In this document: in pieces, positions 34,730 through 43,577 of the stretch | Numbering within the stretch: the first letter of the stretch is position 1 | Layout: every line of letters begins with the position of its first letter | Source of the DNA: Actinoplanes sandaracinus | GTDB lineage: Bacteria; Actinomycetota; Actinomycetes; Mycobacteriales; Micromonosporaceae | Assembly (NCBI RefSeq): GCF_030009775.1 | Contig: NZ_JASCTH010000046.1 | Span: 1 to 57,384 of the forward strand | Direction of reading: 5' to 3' | DNA length: 57,384 nt | The notes under the pieces: generated by a model | Told to the model about the DNA's origin: nothing | What the model saw: only the letters and a program-made list of their open reading frames with translations | Databases searched by the model: none | Program-made: the position numbers and the translations under genes

Positions 34730-35758
34730 TCAGGACAGGGTCTGGGTGAACTCGCTGCGGTCGTCGGTGAGAACGACCCGGCCGCGAGCCCCGTTGACGA
34801 TCGGCAGATAGGGCGCGACATGCCCGCACTCGACGTCGGCGATGATCGGAACCCCCAGGCCGCCGAGCGCGTCGAGGACGGCCTCGTGCTGGGTCAGGCT
34901 GTCGAGCGCCGGCGCGCTGGTGCGGCCGACCAGCACAGCGTTGGCGCCGGCGAAGAAACCGTTCAGCCGCATGCCATGGAGGTTCCGGCAGATCGTCGCC
35001 GCGTCGTCGCCGGACGCCTCGACATAGACGAGCAGGCCGTCGGGTGCCTCCCGCCGGGCGAAGGCCTCGACGTCGGCGTAACGCGTGCCGGCGAGGTTGC
35101 ACAGGGTTTCGATGCAGCCGCCGATGAGCCGGCCCTCGACGGCCACGTCACCGGTACCGTCCAGGCGCGTCCAGCGCCCGGCGCTGTCCAGGGTGAACTC
35201 GTCGACCTCCGGGTGCTCGCGGTAGTCGACCCAGCCCGTGGCCCGGTACCGGCCGGGCGAGACCTGCGTGAAGGACTCGCCCTGGTTCAGCGACACGATG
35301 TCCAGCCACGACAGCAGGCCCTCGGGCGCCCGGAACGGGGTGTCCATCAGGTTGTTGCCGTGGATCGTCGCCATGTTGGTGAGCAGCGTCAACGGCGTGA
35401 TGATCGTCGAGATGTCGGAGTATCCGACGACCCAGGTGGGCTCGGCGTCGCTCAGGGCTTCCCAGTCGAGCAACGGCACGAGATCGATCGCGGTCTCCCC
35501 GCCCCAGGGCGGGACCACCGCCTTGACGGCCGGATCGGTGAGCATCCGCATCAGTTCGTCCGCGCGTGCGGCGGCCGAAGCGCTCACGTGCCCGGTGCCG
35601 TCCATGCAGTCGCCGACGACGATCTCGTACCCGCGCTTGCGCACACTGTCGAGCGCGACCTGGAGACGAGGCCGCATGCTCTCGTCGATCCCGCTGGACG
35701 GGGAGGTGACACCGACGCGGTCACCGGGGCGCAAGGGGGCCGGATAGCGGATGGTCAT
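34730..35758 (-). CDS. S66-family (LD-carboxypeptidase / MccF-like) protein
   Basis: 342 residues from ATG 35758 (an ATG 12 bases upstream also fits). Family blocks: RVGVTSPSSGID, AVVPPWGGETAIDLVPLLDW, TWVVGYSDISTIITPL, LLVYVEASGDD (the Glu of the triad) and CGHVAPYLPIVNGARG (the His). Where MccF enzymes have the nucleophile Ser after the Gly-Gly (GGxNSN), this protein reads GGETAI with Ala, so classical peptidase activity is doubtful. S66 enzymes trim murein tetrapeptides or inactivate microcin C-like peptides. Confidence 0.85.
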   Translation of the reverse strand: MTIRYPAPLRPGDRVGVTSPSSGIDESMRPRLQVALDSVRKRGYEIVVGDCMDGTGHVSASAAARADELMRMLTDPAVKAVVPPWGGETAIDLVPLLDWEALSDAEPTWVVGYSDISTIITPLTLLTNMATIHGNNLMDTPFRAPEGLLSWLDIVSLNQGESFTQVSPGRYRATGWVDYREHPEVDEFTLDSAGRWTRLDGTGDVAVEGRLIGGCIETLCNLAGTRYADVEAFARREAPDGLLVYVEASGDDAATICRNLHGMRLNGFFAGANAVLVGRTSAPALDSLTQHEAVLDALGGLGVPIIADVECGHVAPYLPIVNGARGRVVLTDDRSEFTQTLS

Positions 35759-35827
35759 TCGTGTGATCATGGCACAACGGTCGATACGGGGCGCCGAGCG
35801 GTCACTCCGGCGCGGACTCGCGAGTAG

Positions 35828-36094
35828 TCACTCGAAGAGGGAGTGCTTGCGGCCGCCCTCGGCCCGCGCCCGGGCCCGGCGGCGGAGCTGGATCACCACG
35901 GCGTCGATGGCCGCGACCACGGCCCAGGTGGCGAGCAGCCAGCCCGGAACGGTCCAGCCGGCGCGGAACAGCAACACCGCCAGACCGGCGCAGACCAGCA
36001 TGCCGAACAGGGCGAGGACCAGCCGCAGGTTCAGCGGGCTGTAGGGCTCCTCGATCGTGCCCCGGCGGCCGTGAGGTTGCGGTCCGAGTGGCAT
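35828..36094 (-). CDS. small membrane protein (DUF6343-like)
   Basis: 88 residues from ATG 36094 (a GTG one codon upstream is open). Two hydrophobic spans (LVLALFGMLVCAGLAVLLF and VPGWLLATWAVVAAIDAVVI) precede a basic tail (QLRRRARARAEGGRKH). The SPLNLRLVLALFG opening recalls DUF6343 proteins of actinomycetes, an assignment made from memory. Function unknown. Confidence 0.6.
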   Translation of the reverse strand: MPLGPQPHGRRGTIEEPYSPLNLRLVLALFGMLVCAGLAVLLFRAGWTVPGWLLATWAVVAAIDAVVIQLRRRARARAEGGRKHSLFE

Positions 36095-36297
36095 CACGGC
36101 AATCTACCCGGCCCCGCGAGCCGGGAAACGTGAGGGCGACCACGGAAAGGGTGAACGGCGGGAACGATCAGGTGGTTCCGGGCGGCCGGGGCGGCGCAAC
36201 TCGCCAAGATCGACAACTCTCTATATCGCTAGGTCGTCGTGCAGGCCATGATGGAGGGCGGTCATCGATTCATCGTCGATTCGACACGGGAGGCGCC

Positions 36298-38451
36298 ATG
36301 TCGCAGCCGGAGCGCAAGCTCGGCACGTGGCCGATCTTCGTCATCGCGGTCTCCGCCATGACTCCGCTCACCGTCGTTGCCGGGGCTCTGCCGCTGGGCT
36401 ACGGGCAGGTGCAGGAAAAGGGCATTCCGGTGGCGTACATGCTGGTCGCCGCCGTTCTGGGCGTTTTCGCGGTGGGGCTGGCCGCGATGGCCCGGCACGT
36501 GCCCAACAGCGGCGCCTTCTACGCGTACGCCTCGATCGGCATCTCGCGCCCGGTCGGTGTCGGAACCGCGTTCGTGGCGCTGCTGGCGTACAACGCGATG
36601 CAGATCGGTCTCTACGGCGCCTTCGGCGTCGCCGCGCACAGCGCGCTCGCGATCTTCGGGATCGAGATCTCCTGGATCATCTGCGCGCTGGCCGGCTGGG
36701 CCGTGATCGGGCTGCTCGGACGGCTCGACATCGACCTCAACGCGCGCATCCTCACCGTGCTCGTCTGCGCCGAACTGGTCATCGTCCTGATTTTCGACGC
36801 CGTCATGGTCGGTAACCCCTACGGCGGATCGGTCTCGTTCGACACACTCAATCCCGGCCTGCTGGCCACCGCGGGCGGGGTTTCTCTGCTGGTCGCCGCG
36901 ATCGCCGGGATGGTCGGCTTCGAGGCCCCGCTGGTGTACGCGGCCGAGGCCCGCGACCCTCGCCGCACGATCGCCCGTGCCATCGGTTTCACTCTGCTGG
37001 TCGCGGCCGTCCTCTACGGGGGCACCGCGTGGGCCATGTCGGTCGTCGCCGGCCCCGACAACATCGTGGCCGTCGCCGGGGACCACCTCGACGACCTGTT
37101 CTTCTTCCTCCCCGAGCCCTACCTGGCCGATGTCGTTCTCGACCTCGGCCGGATCTTCTTCGCCACCAGCCTCTTCGCCGCGATGCTCGCCTTCCATCAC
37201 ACCGTCGCCCGGTACGCGCTGACCGTCGCCCGCGAAGGGGTGCTGCCCCCGGCGCTGGCGCGCACCCGGGCCGGCGTGCCGGTGGCAGCTTCGACCGCGC
37301 AGTCCGCGCTCGCCCTGGTCGTGTTGCTGATCTTCGCCGCGGCGGTGTGGAACCCGACGACCGACCTCTTCTTCTTCGGTACGGTCTCCGGCGGGCTGGG
37401 CGTGCTCGTCCTGATGACGATCGCGGCCGTCGCGGTGGTCAGGTTCTTCCGTCACGGTCCCCACGGGGAGACCCTCTGGCGGCGGTCGATCGCGCCGTGG
37501 ATCGCCACGGTCTTCCTGTCGCTCGTGCTACTGGTCACCATCGCCTTCTTCGGCGAACTGCTGGACACCGACAACGTGGCGAAGATCTGGTCGCCGATCC
37601 TGCTGTTCCTGCTGGTCCTGGTCACCGGGATCGTCTGGGGGCGCCGGCTGCGGCGCGACCGCCCCGAGGTGTACGCGGTGATCGGCACCGGTCGTCCGCC
37701 TCTGGCGCCGGGCGAAAGCGCTCCGGTCATCGACGACGAGAATTCGGCCACGGCGCCGGCGACAGTGGCGTCACCGGCGACGGCGGTGTCCGTGCCGGAG
37801 ACCGCGGAGAAGTCAGCGACCGTGGAGAAGTCAGCGACCGCGGAGAAGTCAGCGACCGTGGAGAGGCCGGCGGCCGTGGAGAGGACCGCGCGAGCCGGCG
37901 AGGCCGAATCTAGCGGCGAGCCCCGGCCCGTCGATGCCGCTGCACCGGACGGCAACGCCCGCACCAGCAACGATGCCGAAGCCGCCGACCCGGCCCCGGC
38001 CGCCGAGCAGGGCAGCGAGCCGGCGACATCCGGTCCGGGTGTGATCGAGACGCCGCAAGCCGGTGACGAGAAGACGCCGGAAACCGGTGGAGAGAAGAAG
38101 GCCGACACCCCAGCCGCCGGCGTCGGACCGACTCGCCGGCCACCGTCCCCACGCAAACGAACCTCCACCAGGCAGGGCAGCAGACGGCCGGGGACTCCGG
38201 CCGGCGGCGGGCAGAACACCGTTGCGGGCGAGGCCTCGGGTGCGACGGTGGAGAACGGCGCTTCCGGCGCCGCGCCGCGCGTGCCGCACGCGCGGCAGGC
38301 CGCTGACGATGACCCGGCCGCGGGCGGTCCGGCGACTCCGGCGGGGCCGCGCCCACCGGGCAACCGGCGGCCGGCGCCTCGTCCGCGCGGTCCGCAGCCC
38401 TCGGATGCCACGCCGGCCACCGAAGCCGAGGCGCCGGACGACCAGCGTTGA
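36298..38451 (+). CDS. APC-family amino acid/polyamine permease with long disordered C-terminal tail
   Basis: 717 residues from ATG 36298 with GGGAGG upstream. The first ~460 residues are a full APC transporter with 12 spans: the unwound TM1 region (AVSAMTPLTVVAGALPLGYG), TM6 block (AIAGMVGFEAPLVYAAEARDP) and RYALTVAREGVLPPALART near TM8-9. About 250 residues of Ala/Glu/Pro/Thr-rich sequence follow, including an in-frame 18-bp repeat (37801-37887) and a basic RRPPSPRKRTSTRQGSRRPG patch. Ordinary homologues end near residue 480. The amino acid substrate is unknown. The tail is probably cytosolic and disordered. Confidence 0.9.
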   Translation: MSQPERKLGTWPIFVIAVSAMTPLTVVAGALPLGYGQVQEKGIPVAYMLVAAVLGVFAVGLAAMARHVPNSGAFYAYASIGISRPVGVGTAFVALLAYNAMQIGLYGAFGVAAHSALAIFGIEISWIICALAGWAVIGLLGRLDIDLNARILTVLVCAELVIVLIFDAVMVGNPYGGSVSFDTLNPGLLATAGGVSLLVAAIAGMVGFEAPLVYAAEARDPRRTIARAIGFTLLVAAVLYGGTAWAMSVVAGPDNIVAVAGDHLDDLFFFLPEPYLADVVLDLGRIFFATSLFAAMLAFHHTVARYALTVAREGVLPPALARTRAGVPVAASTAQSALALVVLLIFAAAVWNPTTDLFFFGTVSGGLGVLVLMTIAAVAVVRFFRHGPHGETLWRRSIAPWIATVFLSLVLLVTIAFFGELLDTDNVAKIWSPILLFLLVLVTGIVWGRRLRRDRPEVYAVIGTGRPPLAPGESAPVIDDENSATAPATVASPATAVSVPETAEKSATVEKSATAEKSATVERPAAVERTARAGEAESSGEPRPVDAAAPDGNARTSNDAEAADPAPAAEQGSEPATSGPGVIETPQAGDEKTPETGGEKKADTPAAGVGPTRRPPSPRKRTSTRQGSRRPGTPAGGGQNTVAGEASGATVENGASGAAPRVPHARQAADDDPAAGGPATPAGPRPPGNRRPAPRPRGPQPSDATPATEAEAPDDQR
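37801..37887 (+). repeat. 18-bp in-frame tandem repeat in the permease tail
   Basis: Units ACCGCGGAGAAGTCAGCG / ACCGTGGAGAAGTCAGCG at 37801, 37819 and 37837, then diverged copies at 37855 and 37873. They encode T-(A/V)-E-K-S-A repeats. Confidence 0.92.
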
Positions 38452-38784
38452 CCCGAGGCGCCGGCCGGCGAAGAACGCCCGGAGTATCGGAAGACTGAGA
38501 AAGCCCGGAGCGCCGGACGGCCGGGGAAACGCGGACGCGGGACGGCTGGGGAGCGGCTGCGGGGCAGCCGGGAAACGTGGCTGCGGGACGGCCAGGAGAG
38601 CGCGGCTGCGGGGCGGCCAGGAAAGCGCGGCTGCGGGACGGCTGGGGAACACGGGGCGCCGAGCCCACGAAGGTCCGCGGCGCGAACGGACGAGCATGGG
38701 TGGCTCTGGTCGGCGCGTGTCCTCGTACCGGAAAGGGTGGAGAAGGAGGGTGTGGGGGACCGCCGGAAGCGGCCCCCCACCCGG
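38452..38784. other. 333-bp noncoding interval with tandem repeat
   Basis: Between the convergent permease and TerC genes. No gene is supported; it contains the ~25-bp repeat described separately. Confidence 0.5.
38533..38652. repeat. ~25-bp tandem repeat, five degenerate copies
   Basis: Units begin GGCTGCGGG(G/A)C at 38555, 38579, 38604 and 38629, with a diverged first copy at 38533. Typical unit: GGCTGCGGGACGGCCAGGAG. Noncoding. Confidence 0.85.
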
Positions 38785-39792
38785 TCAGTGCTGGACGTGC
38801 TGTTGGTCGGTGGGGTTGGCGCGGAGGCTACCCGCGTGGGCCTTGAGCGACGGATCGCGCTTCGACTTGATCAGGCTGGCGACCGTGGTGATGACCAGGA
38901 TGCCGATGATCACGCCGAGGGAGACGGGCGTGCTGACCTCGGGCACCGACTCGTTGATGTCCTTGTGGGCCCAGTGCAGGACCAGCTTGACACCGATGAA
39001 GGCCAGGATGATCGACAGGCCCGTGGACAGGTAGACCAGGCGGTCGAGCAGGCCCTTGACCAGGAAGAACAGGGCGCGCAGGCCGAGCAGGGCGAAGGCG
39101 TTGGCGACAAAGACGATGTAGGCCGATTCGGTCACGCCGAACACCGCGGGGATGGAGTCGAGGGCGAACAGCAGGTCGGTGCCGCCGATCGCGAGCAGCA
39201 CGAGGAACAGTGGGGTGAACATGCGCTTGCCGTCGACCCGGGTGACCATTTTGCCGTCGACGTAGTCGTCGGTGACCGGCAGGAAGCGGCGGGCGGCCTT
39301 GACCAGAGCGTTCTCCCCGACGTCCGGGTCCTCGTCACGGTGCCGGAAGAGTTGAACGGCGGTGAAGAGCAGGATCAGGCCGAAGATCAGGAACATGAAC
39401 GAGAACGCGCTGAGCAGGGCGGCGCCGACCGCGATGAAGATGACCCGCAGCACCAGCGCGATGATGATGCCGAAGGTGAGCACCTCCTGCTGATACTTTT
39501 CGGGCACGGCGAACGTCGCCATGATGATCACGAAGACGAAGAGGTTGTCGACGGACAGGCTTTTCTCGACGATGTAGCCGGCGAAGTACTCGGTACCGAA
39601 TCCCCAGCCGTAGATGCTCGCGAAGACGACGCCGAACACGATGGCGACCGCGATGTAGAAGATTGACCAGCCGGCGGCTTCCCGGAAGCCGACGACGTGT
39701 GGACGGAGCACCCCGAGAGTCAAATCGAGGGCGAGCAGGGCGACGATGACTCCGATGGTCACGATCCACCCGAGCGCGGAGACCTCAAGCAT
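38785..39792 (-). CDS. TerC family integral membrane protein (Alx-like)
   Basis: 335 residues, about nine spans, with the family's charged intramembrane motifs FAGYIVEKSLSVDNLFVF near residue 70 and GGTDLLFALDSIPAVFGVT near 205. TerC/Alx proteins are linked to tellurite resistance and to manganese export that feeds exoenzymes. The length is typical. A hairpin lies immediately before the start codon, and the DOPA-dioxygenase gene is 50 bp upstream on the same strand. Confidence 0.93.
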   Translation of the reverse strand: MLEVSALGWIVTIGVIVALLALDLTLGVLRPHVVGFREAAGWSIFYIAVAIVFGVVFASIYGWGFGTEYFAGYIVEKSLSVDNLFVFVIIMATFAVPEKYQQEVLTFGIIIALVLRVIFIAVGAALLSAFSFMFLIFGLILLFTAVQLFRHRDEDPDVGENALVKAARRFLPVTDDYVDGKMVTRVDGKRMFTPLFLVLLAIGGTDLLFALDSIPAVFGVTESAYIVFVANAFALLGLRALFFLVKGLLDRLVYLSTGLSIILAFIGVKLVLHWAHKDINESVPEVSTPVSLGVIIGILVITTVASLIKSKRDPSLKAHAGSLRANPTDQQHVQH

Positions 39793-39798
39793 GCTTCA

Positions 39799-39818
39799 CA
39801 GGATCTCCAAAGATCCTG
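39799..39818. promoter_or_regulatory. hairpin overlapping the TerC ribosome site
   Basis: CAGGATCT-CCAA-AGATCCTG: perfect 8-bp stem, 4-nt loop, ending 6 bp before the TerC start codon. On the TerC mRNA the GGAG sequence falls in the loop and the start of the stem. It could act as the terminator of the upstream gene (ends 39843) or control TerC translation. Confidence 0.5.
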
Positions 39819-39842
39819 CAAGCAGGCTGAGAAACAACTCCA

Positions 39843-40607
39843 TCAGACCTGGAAAGAGCGCTTCGCCAGGCCCATCCAGAAGCCGTCGATCGGCTGTGCC
39901 GGAGCCTGGCCGGGGTCCTCGGAGGCGCCCAGGGTGAGGAACATCGGGGCGAAGTGCTCGATGGTCGGGTGGGCGTACGGCATGCCGGGCGCGCGCTGGC
40001 GGAAGTCGGCCAGCTCGTCGACGGCGCCGCGGGCCAGGGTCTCGGCCGTCCACGCGTCGAACTCGCGTGACCAGCCCGGCGCCTCCGCCTCGGGGCGCCA
40101 GTCGCGCAGGAACGGCAGGCCGTGGGTGGTGAATCCGGACCCGATGACGAGCACGCCGTCGTCGCGCAGCGGGGCGAGCCGGCGGCCCAGGTCGAGCAAC
40201 GCGTCGGGTTCGAGGGTGGGCAGCGACATCTGCAGGACGGGGATGTCGGCGTCCGGGTACATCACGGTCAGCGGCACATAGGCCCCGTGATCGAGGCCCC
40301 GAGTGGTGCGGGCCACGGTCTGGTGGTCCGGCATCAGCGCCTCCACCTGTGCGGCGAGCGCCGGTGCGCCGGGTGCGCGGTACCGCACCTGGTAGTAGCG
40401 CTGCGCGAAGCCGCCGAAGTCGTAGGTCAGCGGGACGGTCTCGGTGGCGCCGAGCATCAGCGGGGCGGACTCCCAGTGCGCTGAGGCGACGAGGATCGCT
40501 TTCGGTCGCGGCAGGCCGGCGGCGAGCTCCTGCAACTGGGCCACCCAGGTGGGGTCGTCGACCAGGGGCGGAGCGCCGTGACTGAGGAAGAGGGCGGGCA
40601 TCCGCAT
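39843..40607 (-). CDS. LigB-type aromatic ring-opening dioxygenase (4,5-DOPA dioxygenase, YgiD-like)
   Basis: 254 residues; GGAGGT lies 4 bp upstream of ATG 40607. Conserved histidine blocks: LFLSHGAPPLVDD (residue 10 region), LVASAHWES, GLDHGAYVPL, IGSGFTTHGLPF and TIEHFAPMF. Bacterial members act on catecholic compounds and are often under MarR- or HxlR-type control by quinones. Palindromes upstream (40619-40711) fit such control. Divergent from the inositol operon. Confidence 0.9.
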   Translation of the reverse strand: MRMPALFLSHGAPPLVDDPTWVAQLQELAAGLPRPKAILVASAHWESAPLMLGATETVPLTYDFGGFAQRYYQVRYRAPGAPALAAQVEALMPDHQTVARTTRGLDHGAYVPLTVMYPDADIPVLQMSLPTLEPDALLDLGRRLAPLRDDGVLVIGSGFTTHGLPFLRDWRPEAEAPGWSREFDAWTAETLARGAVDELADFRQRAPGMPYAHPTIEHFAPMFLTLGASEDPGQAPAQPIDGFWMGLAKRSFQV

Positions 40608-40618
40608 GGTGACCTCCG

Positions 40619-40711
40619 TTGAAGCTTCAAGTAATTACGGCTCACGGTACGCGGGTTTACTTGCGAGTGCAACTAAACCCGGTATTGACGCCGACGATGT
40701 CCCGTAATTAC
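40619..40711. promoter_or_regulatory. divergent control region with several operators
   Basis: Contains TTGAAGCTTCAA (40619-40630, perfect 12-bp palindrome), GTAATTAC twice (40631-40638 and 40704-40711), and an extended dyad at 40653-40680 with 12-bp arms GGGTTTACTTGC and GCAACTAAACCC around GAGT (one mismatch). The central TTGC-GAGT-GCAA resembles a LacI-type core and could serve the iol operon. The palindromes nearest 40607 could serve the dioxygenase gene. Confidence 0.65.
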
Positions 40712-40801
40712 ATCGAAACCAGACCCGAACCCAGCGTCGCCGGTCGGTTACCGCCAGGTGGCAACGGCGGGCTGGGTGACCAATGGCGGAGGGGTGCGGC
40801 C

Positions 40802-41695
40802 ATGACCGAAGCACGGGTCAACCCCCTGGTCCCTCGGGGCAGCTCCGCGGTCCGGCCGTTCGACGTCATCGTCTCCCCGGAGACCGCCGGCTGGGAGTAC
40901 AGCGGCCTGCGGGTGGTGCAGCTCCCGGTCGGCGGCCGGGTCCGGTTCCGCACCGGCGGTGACGAGGTCCTGGTGCTGCCCCTGATCGGCGGCTGCGACG
41001 TGGCCTGCGACGACGAGCGGCTCACCCTGACCGGCCGCCGCTCGGTCTTCTCCCGGGTCACCGACTTCGCCTACCTGCCGCGCGACACCTCGGTCACGCT
41101 GCGGGCCCCGAACGGCGGACGGTTCGCCCTGCCGGCGGCGCGCGCCGACCGGATCCTGCCGTTCCGGTACGGCGCCGCCGAGGACGTCCCCATCGAACTG
41201 CGCGGCGCCGGGCAGGCCAGCCGCCAGGTCAACAACTTCTGCACCCCGGACTCGTTCGAGACCGACCGGCTGATCGCCCGCGAGGTGCTGACGCCGGGCG
41301 GGAACTGGTCGGCGTACCCGCCGCACAAGCACGACGAGCAGTGCGACGGCGAGAGCAGTCTGGAGGAGATCTGCTACTTCGAGGTGGCGCCCTCCCCGGC
41401 CGGCGGCCACGGCTGCGGCTACCAGCGGGTGTACGGCCACCCGGACCGCCCCATCGACGTGTGCGCCGAGGTGCGCAGCGGTGACGTCGTGCTGATCCCG
41501 TACGGCTGGCACGGGCCGTCGATGGCGGCGCCCGGCTACGACCTCTACTACCTGAACGTGATGGCCGGCCCGGGTGAACGGCGGTGGCAGGCGCGCGACG
41601 ATCCGGCACACGGGTGGGTGCGTGGCCGCTGGGCGGCCGAGCGGATGGACGCCCGGCTGCCGTTGACCTCGGTCAGAGAGAGAAGACGACTGTGA
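40802..41695 (+). CDS. iolB: 5-deoxy-glucuronate isomerase
   Basis: 297 residues from ATG 40802. IolB converts 5-deoxy-D-glucuronate to 5-dehydro-2-deoxy-gluconate in myo-inositol breakdown. The bicupin fold is visible: RFRTGGDEVLVLPLIGG in the first half, and the metal-site block WSAYPPHKHDEQ with EEICYFEV and the later VVLIPYGWHGPSMAAPGYDL. First gene of iolBDA; its stop overlaps the next start by 4 bp. Confidence 0.95.
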   Translation: MTEARVNPLVPRGSSAVRPFDVIVSPETAGWEYSGLRVVQLPVGGRVRFRTGGDEVLVLPLIGGCDVACDDERLTLTGRRSVFSRVTDFAYLPRDTSVTLRAPNGGRFALPAARADRILPFRYGAAEDVPIELRGAGQASRQVNNFCTPDSFETDRLIAREVLTPGGNWSAYPPHKHDEQCDGESSLEEICYFEVAPSPAGGHGCGYQRVYGHPDRPIDVCAEVRSGDVVLIPYGWHGPSMAAPGYDLYYLNVMAGPGERRWQARDDPAHGWVRGRWAAERMDARLPLTSVRERRRL

Positions 41696-43575
41696 AGCAG
41701 CGGCTCACCGTCGGACAGGCCGTCGTGCGGTTCCTGGCGAACCAGTGGACCGAACGCGACGGCGTCGAACAGCGGGCGGTCGCCGGGTTCCTCGGCGTGA
41801 TCGGTCACGGCAATGTGGCCGGGATCGGTCAGGCGCTGCTGCAGGCCCAGCGCACCGGCACACCGGACATGCCGTTCCGGCAGGCCCGCAACGAGCAGGC
41901 GATGGTGCACACCGCCGTCGGGTACGCCCGGATGCGCAACCGGCTGTCGGCGATGGCCTGCACCTGTTCGGTCGGACCGGGCGCCACCAACATGCTGACC
42001 GGCGCGGCCCTGGCGACCACCAGTCGGCTGCCGGTCCTGCTGCTGCCGTCGGATGTCTTCGTGTCCCGCGCCGCCGCGCCGGTGTTCCAGCACCTTGAGG
42101 ACCCGCGCGCCGGCGACGTCTCCGTCAACGACGCCTTCCGGCCGCTGTCGCGGTTCTTCGACCGGATCTCACGGCCTGAGCAGCTGCCTTCGGCGCTGCT
42201 CAGCGCGATGCGGGTGCTGACTGACCCGGCGGAGGCCGGCGCGGTCACCCTCTGCCTGCCTCAAGATCTTCAGACGGAGGCGTACGACTACCCGGACGAG
42301 TTGTTCGTCCGGCGGGTCTGGCACGTGCCCCGCCAGAGCCCCGATCCGCTCGCGATGGAACGGGCCGCCGCCGTGATCCGCGGTGCCCAGCGCCCGTTGA
42401 TCGTCGCCGGTGGCGGGGTGATCTACTCGGAGGCGTCGGCCGCCCTGGACCGGTTCGCCCGCGAGACCGGCATCCCGGTCGCCGACACCCAGGCCGGCAA
42501 GGGCGCTCTGAACTGGGATCACCCGAACGCGGTCGGTGGCCTCGGCGCGACCGGCAGCCCGGTCGCCAACCGGCTGGCCCGCAACGCCGACGTGGTGATC
42601 GGGGTCGGCACCCGCTGGACCGACGTCACCACCGGGTCGATGACCGCGTTCCAGCGCCCGGACGTGCGTTTCGTCAACCTGAACGTGGCCGGTCTCGACG
42701 CCGGCAAGCTGGCCGCGCTGCCGCTGACCGGTGATGCCCGCGCGGGGCTGAACGCGCTGCTGCCGGCCCTGCACGGGCGCCGGTTCGCCGGAGATTTCCG
42801 CGACGATGTGGCGGCGTGGCAGGCGGCTGTCGCTCACGCGTACCGGGGCAGAGGCGGTAACCGGGACCTGCCCACCCAGGCCGAGGTGATCGGGGTGGTG
42901 AACGAAGCGTGCGGAGCACGCGACGTGGTGGTGCAGTCGGCCGGAAGCCTGCCCGGCGACCTGCAGCGGTTGTGGCGCGCCCGCGATCCGAAGCAGTACC
43001 ACGTCGAGCACGGCTACTCGTGCATGGGTTTCGAGATCGCCGGAGCCCTGGGCGTCAAACTCGCCGAGCCCGGCCGTGAGGTGTTCGCGCTGGTCGGCGA
43101 CGGCTCCTACCTCATGATGGCGCAGGAGATCGTCACCGCGGTCGCCGACGGCGTGAAACTGATCGTGATCATCCTGGAGAACCACGGCCCCGCCTCGATC
43201 GGCGCTCTCTCCGAGCAGGTCGGCTCCCAGCGGTTCGGCACCGCGTACCGGTACCGGAATCCGCGCAGCGGCGACTACGACGGCGCACGCCTGCCGGTCG
43301 ACCTGGCCGGCAACGCGGAGAGCCTCGGCGCCGCGGTGGTCCGCTGCCGGAGCATCGCCGACCTGGTCGAAGGCATCAAGCACGCGCGCGACGCGGACCG
43401 GATCACCGTGCTGCACATCGAGACCGACCCGGAGCCGTCGGCGCCCGCGTCGGAGTCCTGGTGGGAGATGCCGGTCGCCGAGGTCGCCACCCTGCACAGC
43501 GCCCGCGACGCACGCGCCGACCATCTCGCCGGCAAACGCGACCAGCGCCACCACCTGCGACCGGGAGGGCTCTGA
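41692..43575 (+). CDS. iolD: 3D-(3,5/4)-trihydroxycyclohexane-1,2-dione hydrolase
   Basis: 627 residues from GTG 41692. A thiamine diphosphate enzyme that opens the cyclohexane-dione ring in inositol catabolism. N-terminal Pyr domain with the catalytic Glu region (FRQARNEQAMVHTAVGYA), central domain (LIVAGGGVIYSEASAALDRF), and C-terminal PP domain with the ThDP motif ALVGDGSYLMMAQEIVTAVA...LEN. Full length. Stop is 2 bp before the iolA start. Confidence 0.96.
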   Translation: MKQRLTVGQAVVRFLANQWTERDGVEQRAVAGFLGVIGHGNVAGIGQALLQAQRTGTPDMPFRQARNEQAMVHTAVGYARMRNRLSAMACTCSVGPGATNMLTGAALATTSRLPVLLLPSDVFVSRAAAPVFQHLEDPRAGDVSVNDAFRPLSRFFDRISRPEQLPSALLSAMRVLTDPAEAGAVTLCLPQDLQTEAYDYPDELFVRRVWHVPRQSPDPLAMERAAAVIRGAQRPLIVAGGGVIYSEASAALDRFARETGIPVADTQAGKGALNWDHPNAVGGLGATGSPVANRLARNADVVIGVGTRWTDVTTGSMTAFQRPDVRFVNLNVAGLDAGKLAALPLTGDARAGLNALLPALHGRRFAGDFRDDVAAWQAAVAHAYRGRGGNRDLPTQAEVIGVVNEACGARDVVVQSAGSLPGDLQRLWRARDPKQYHVEHGYSCMGFEIAGALGVKLAEPGREVFALVGDGSYLMMAQEIVTAVADGVKLIVIILENHGPASIGALSEQVGSQRFGTAYRYRNPRSGDYDGARLPVDLAGNAESLGAAVVRCRSIADLVEGIKHARDADRITVLHIETDPEPSAPASESWWEMPVAEVATLHSARDARADHLAGKRDQRHHLRPGGL

Positions 43576-43577
43576 CC

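Noticed and set aside
36262..37464. 400-codon minus-strand frame opposite the APC permease
   Set aside because: Asp/Gly/His-rich antisense translation typical of a shadow of a membrane protein gene.
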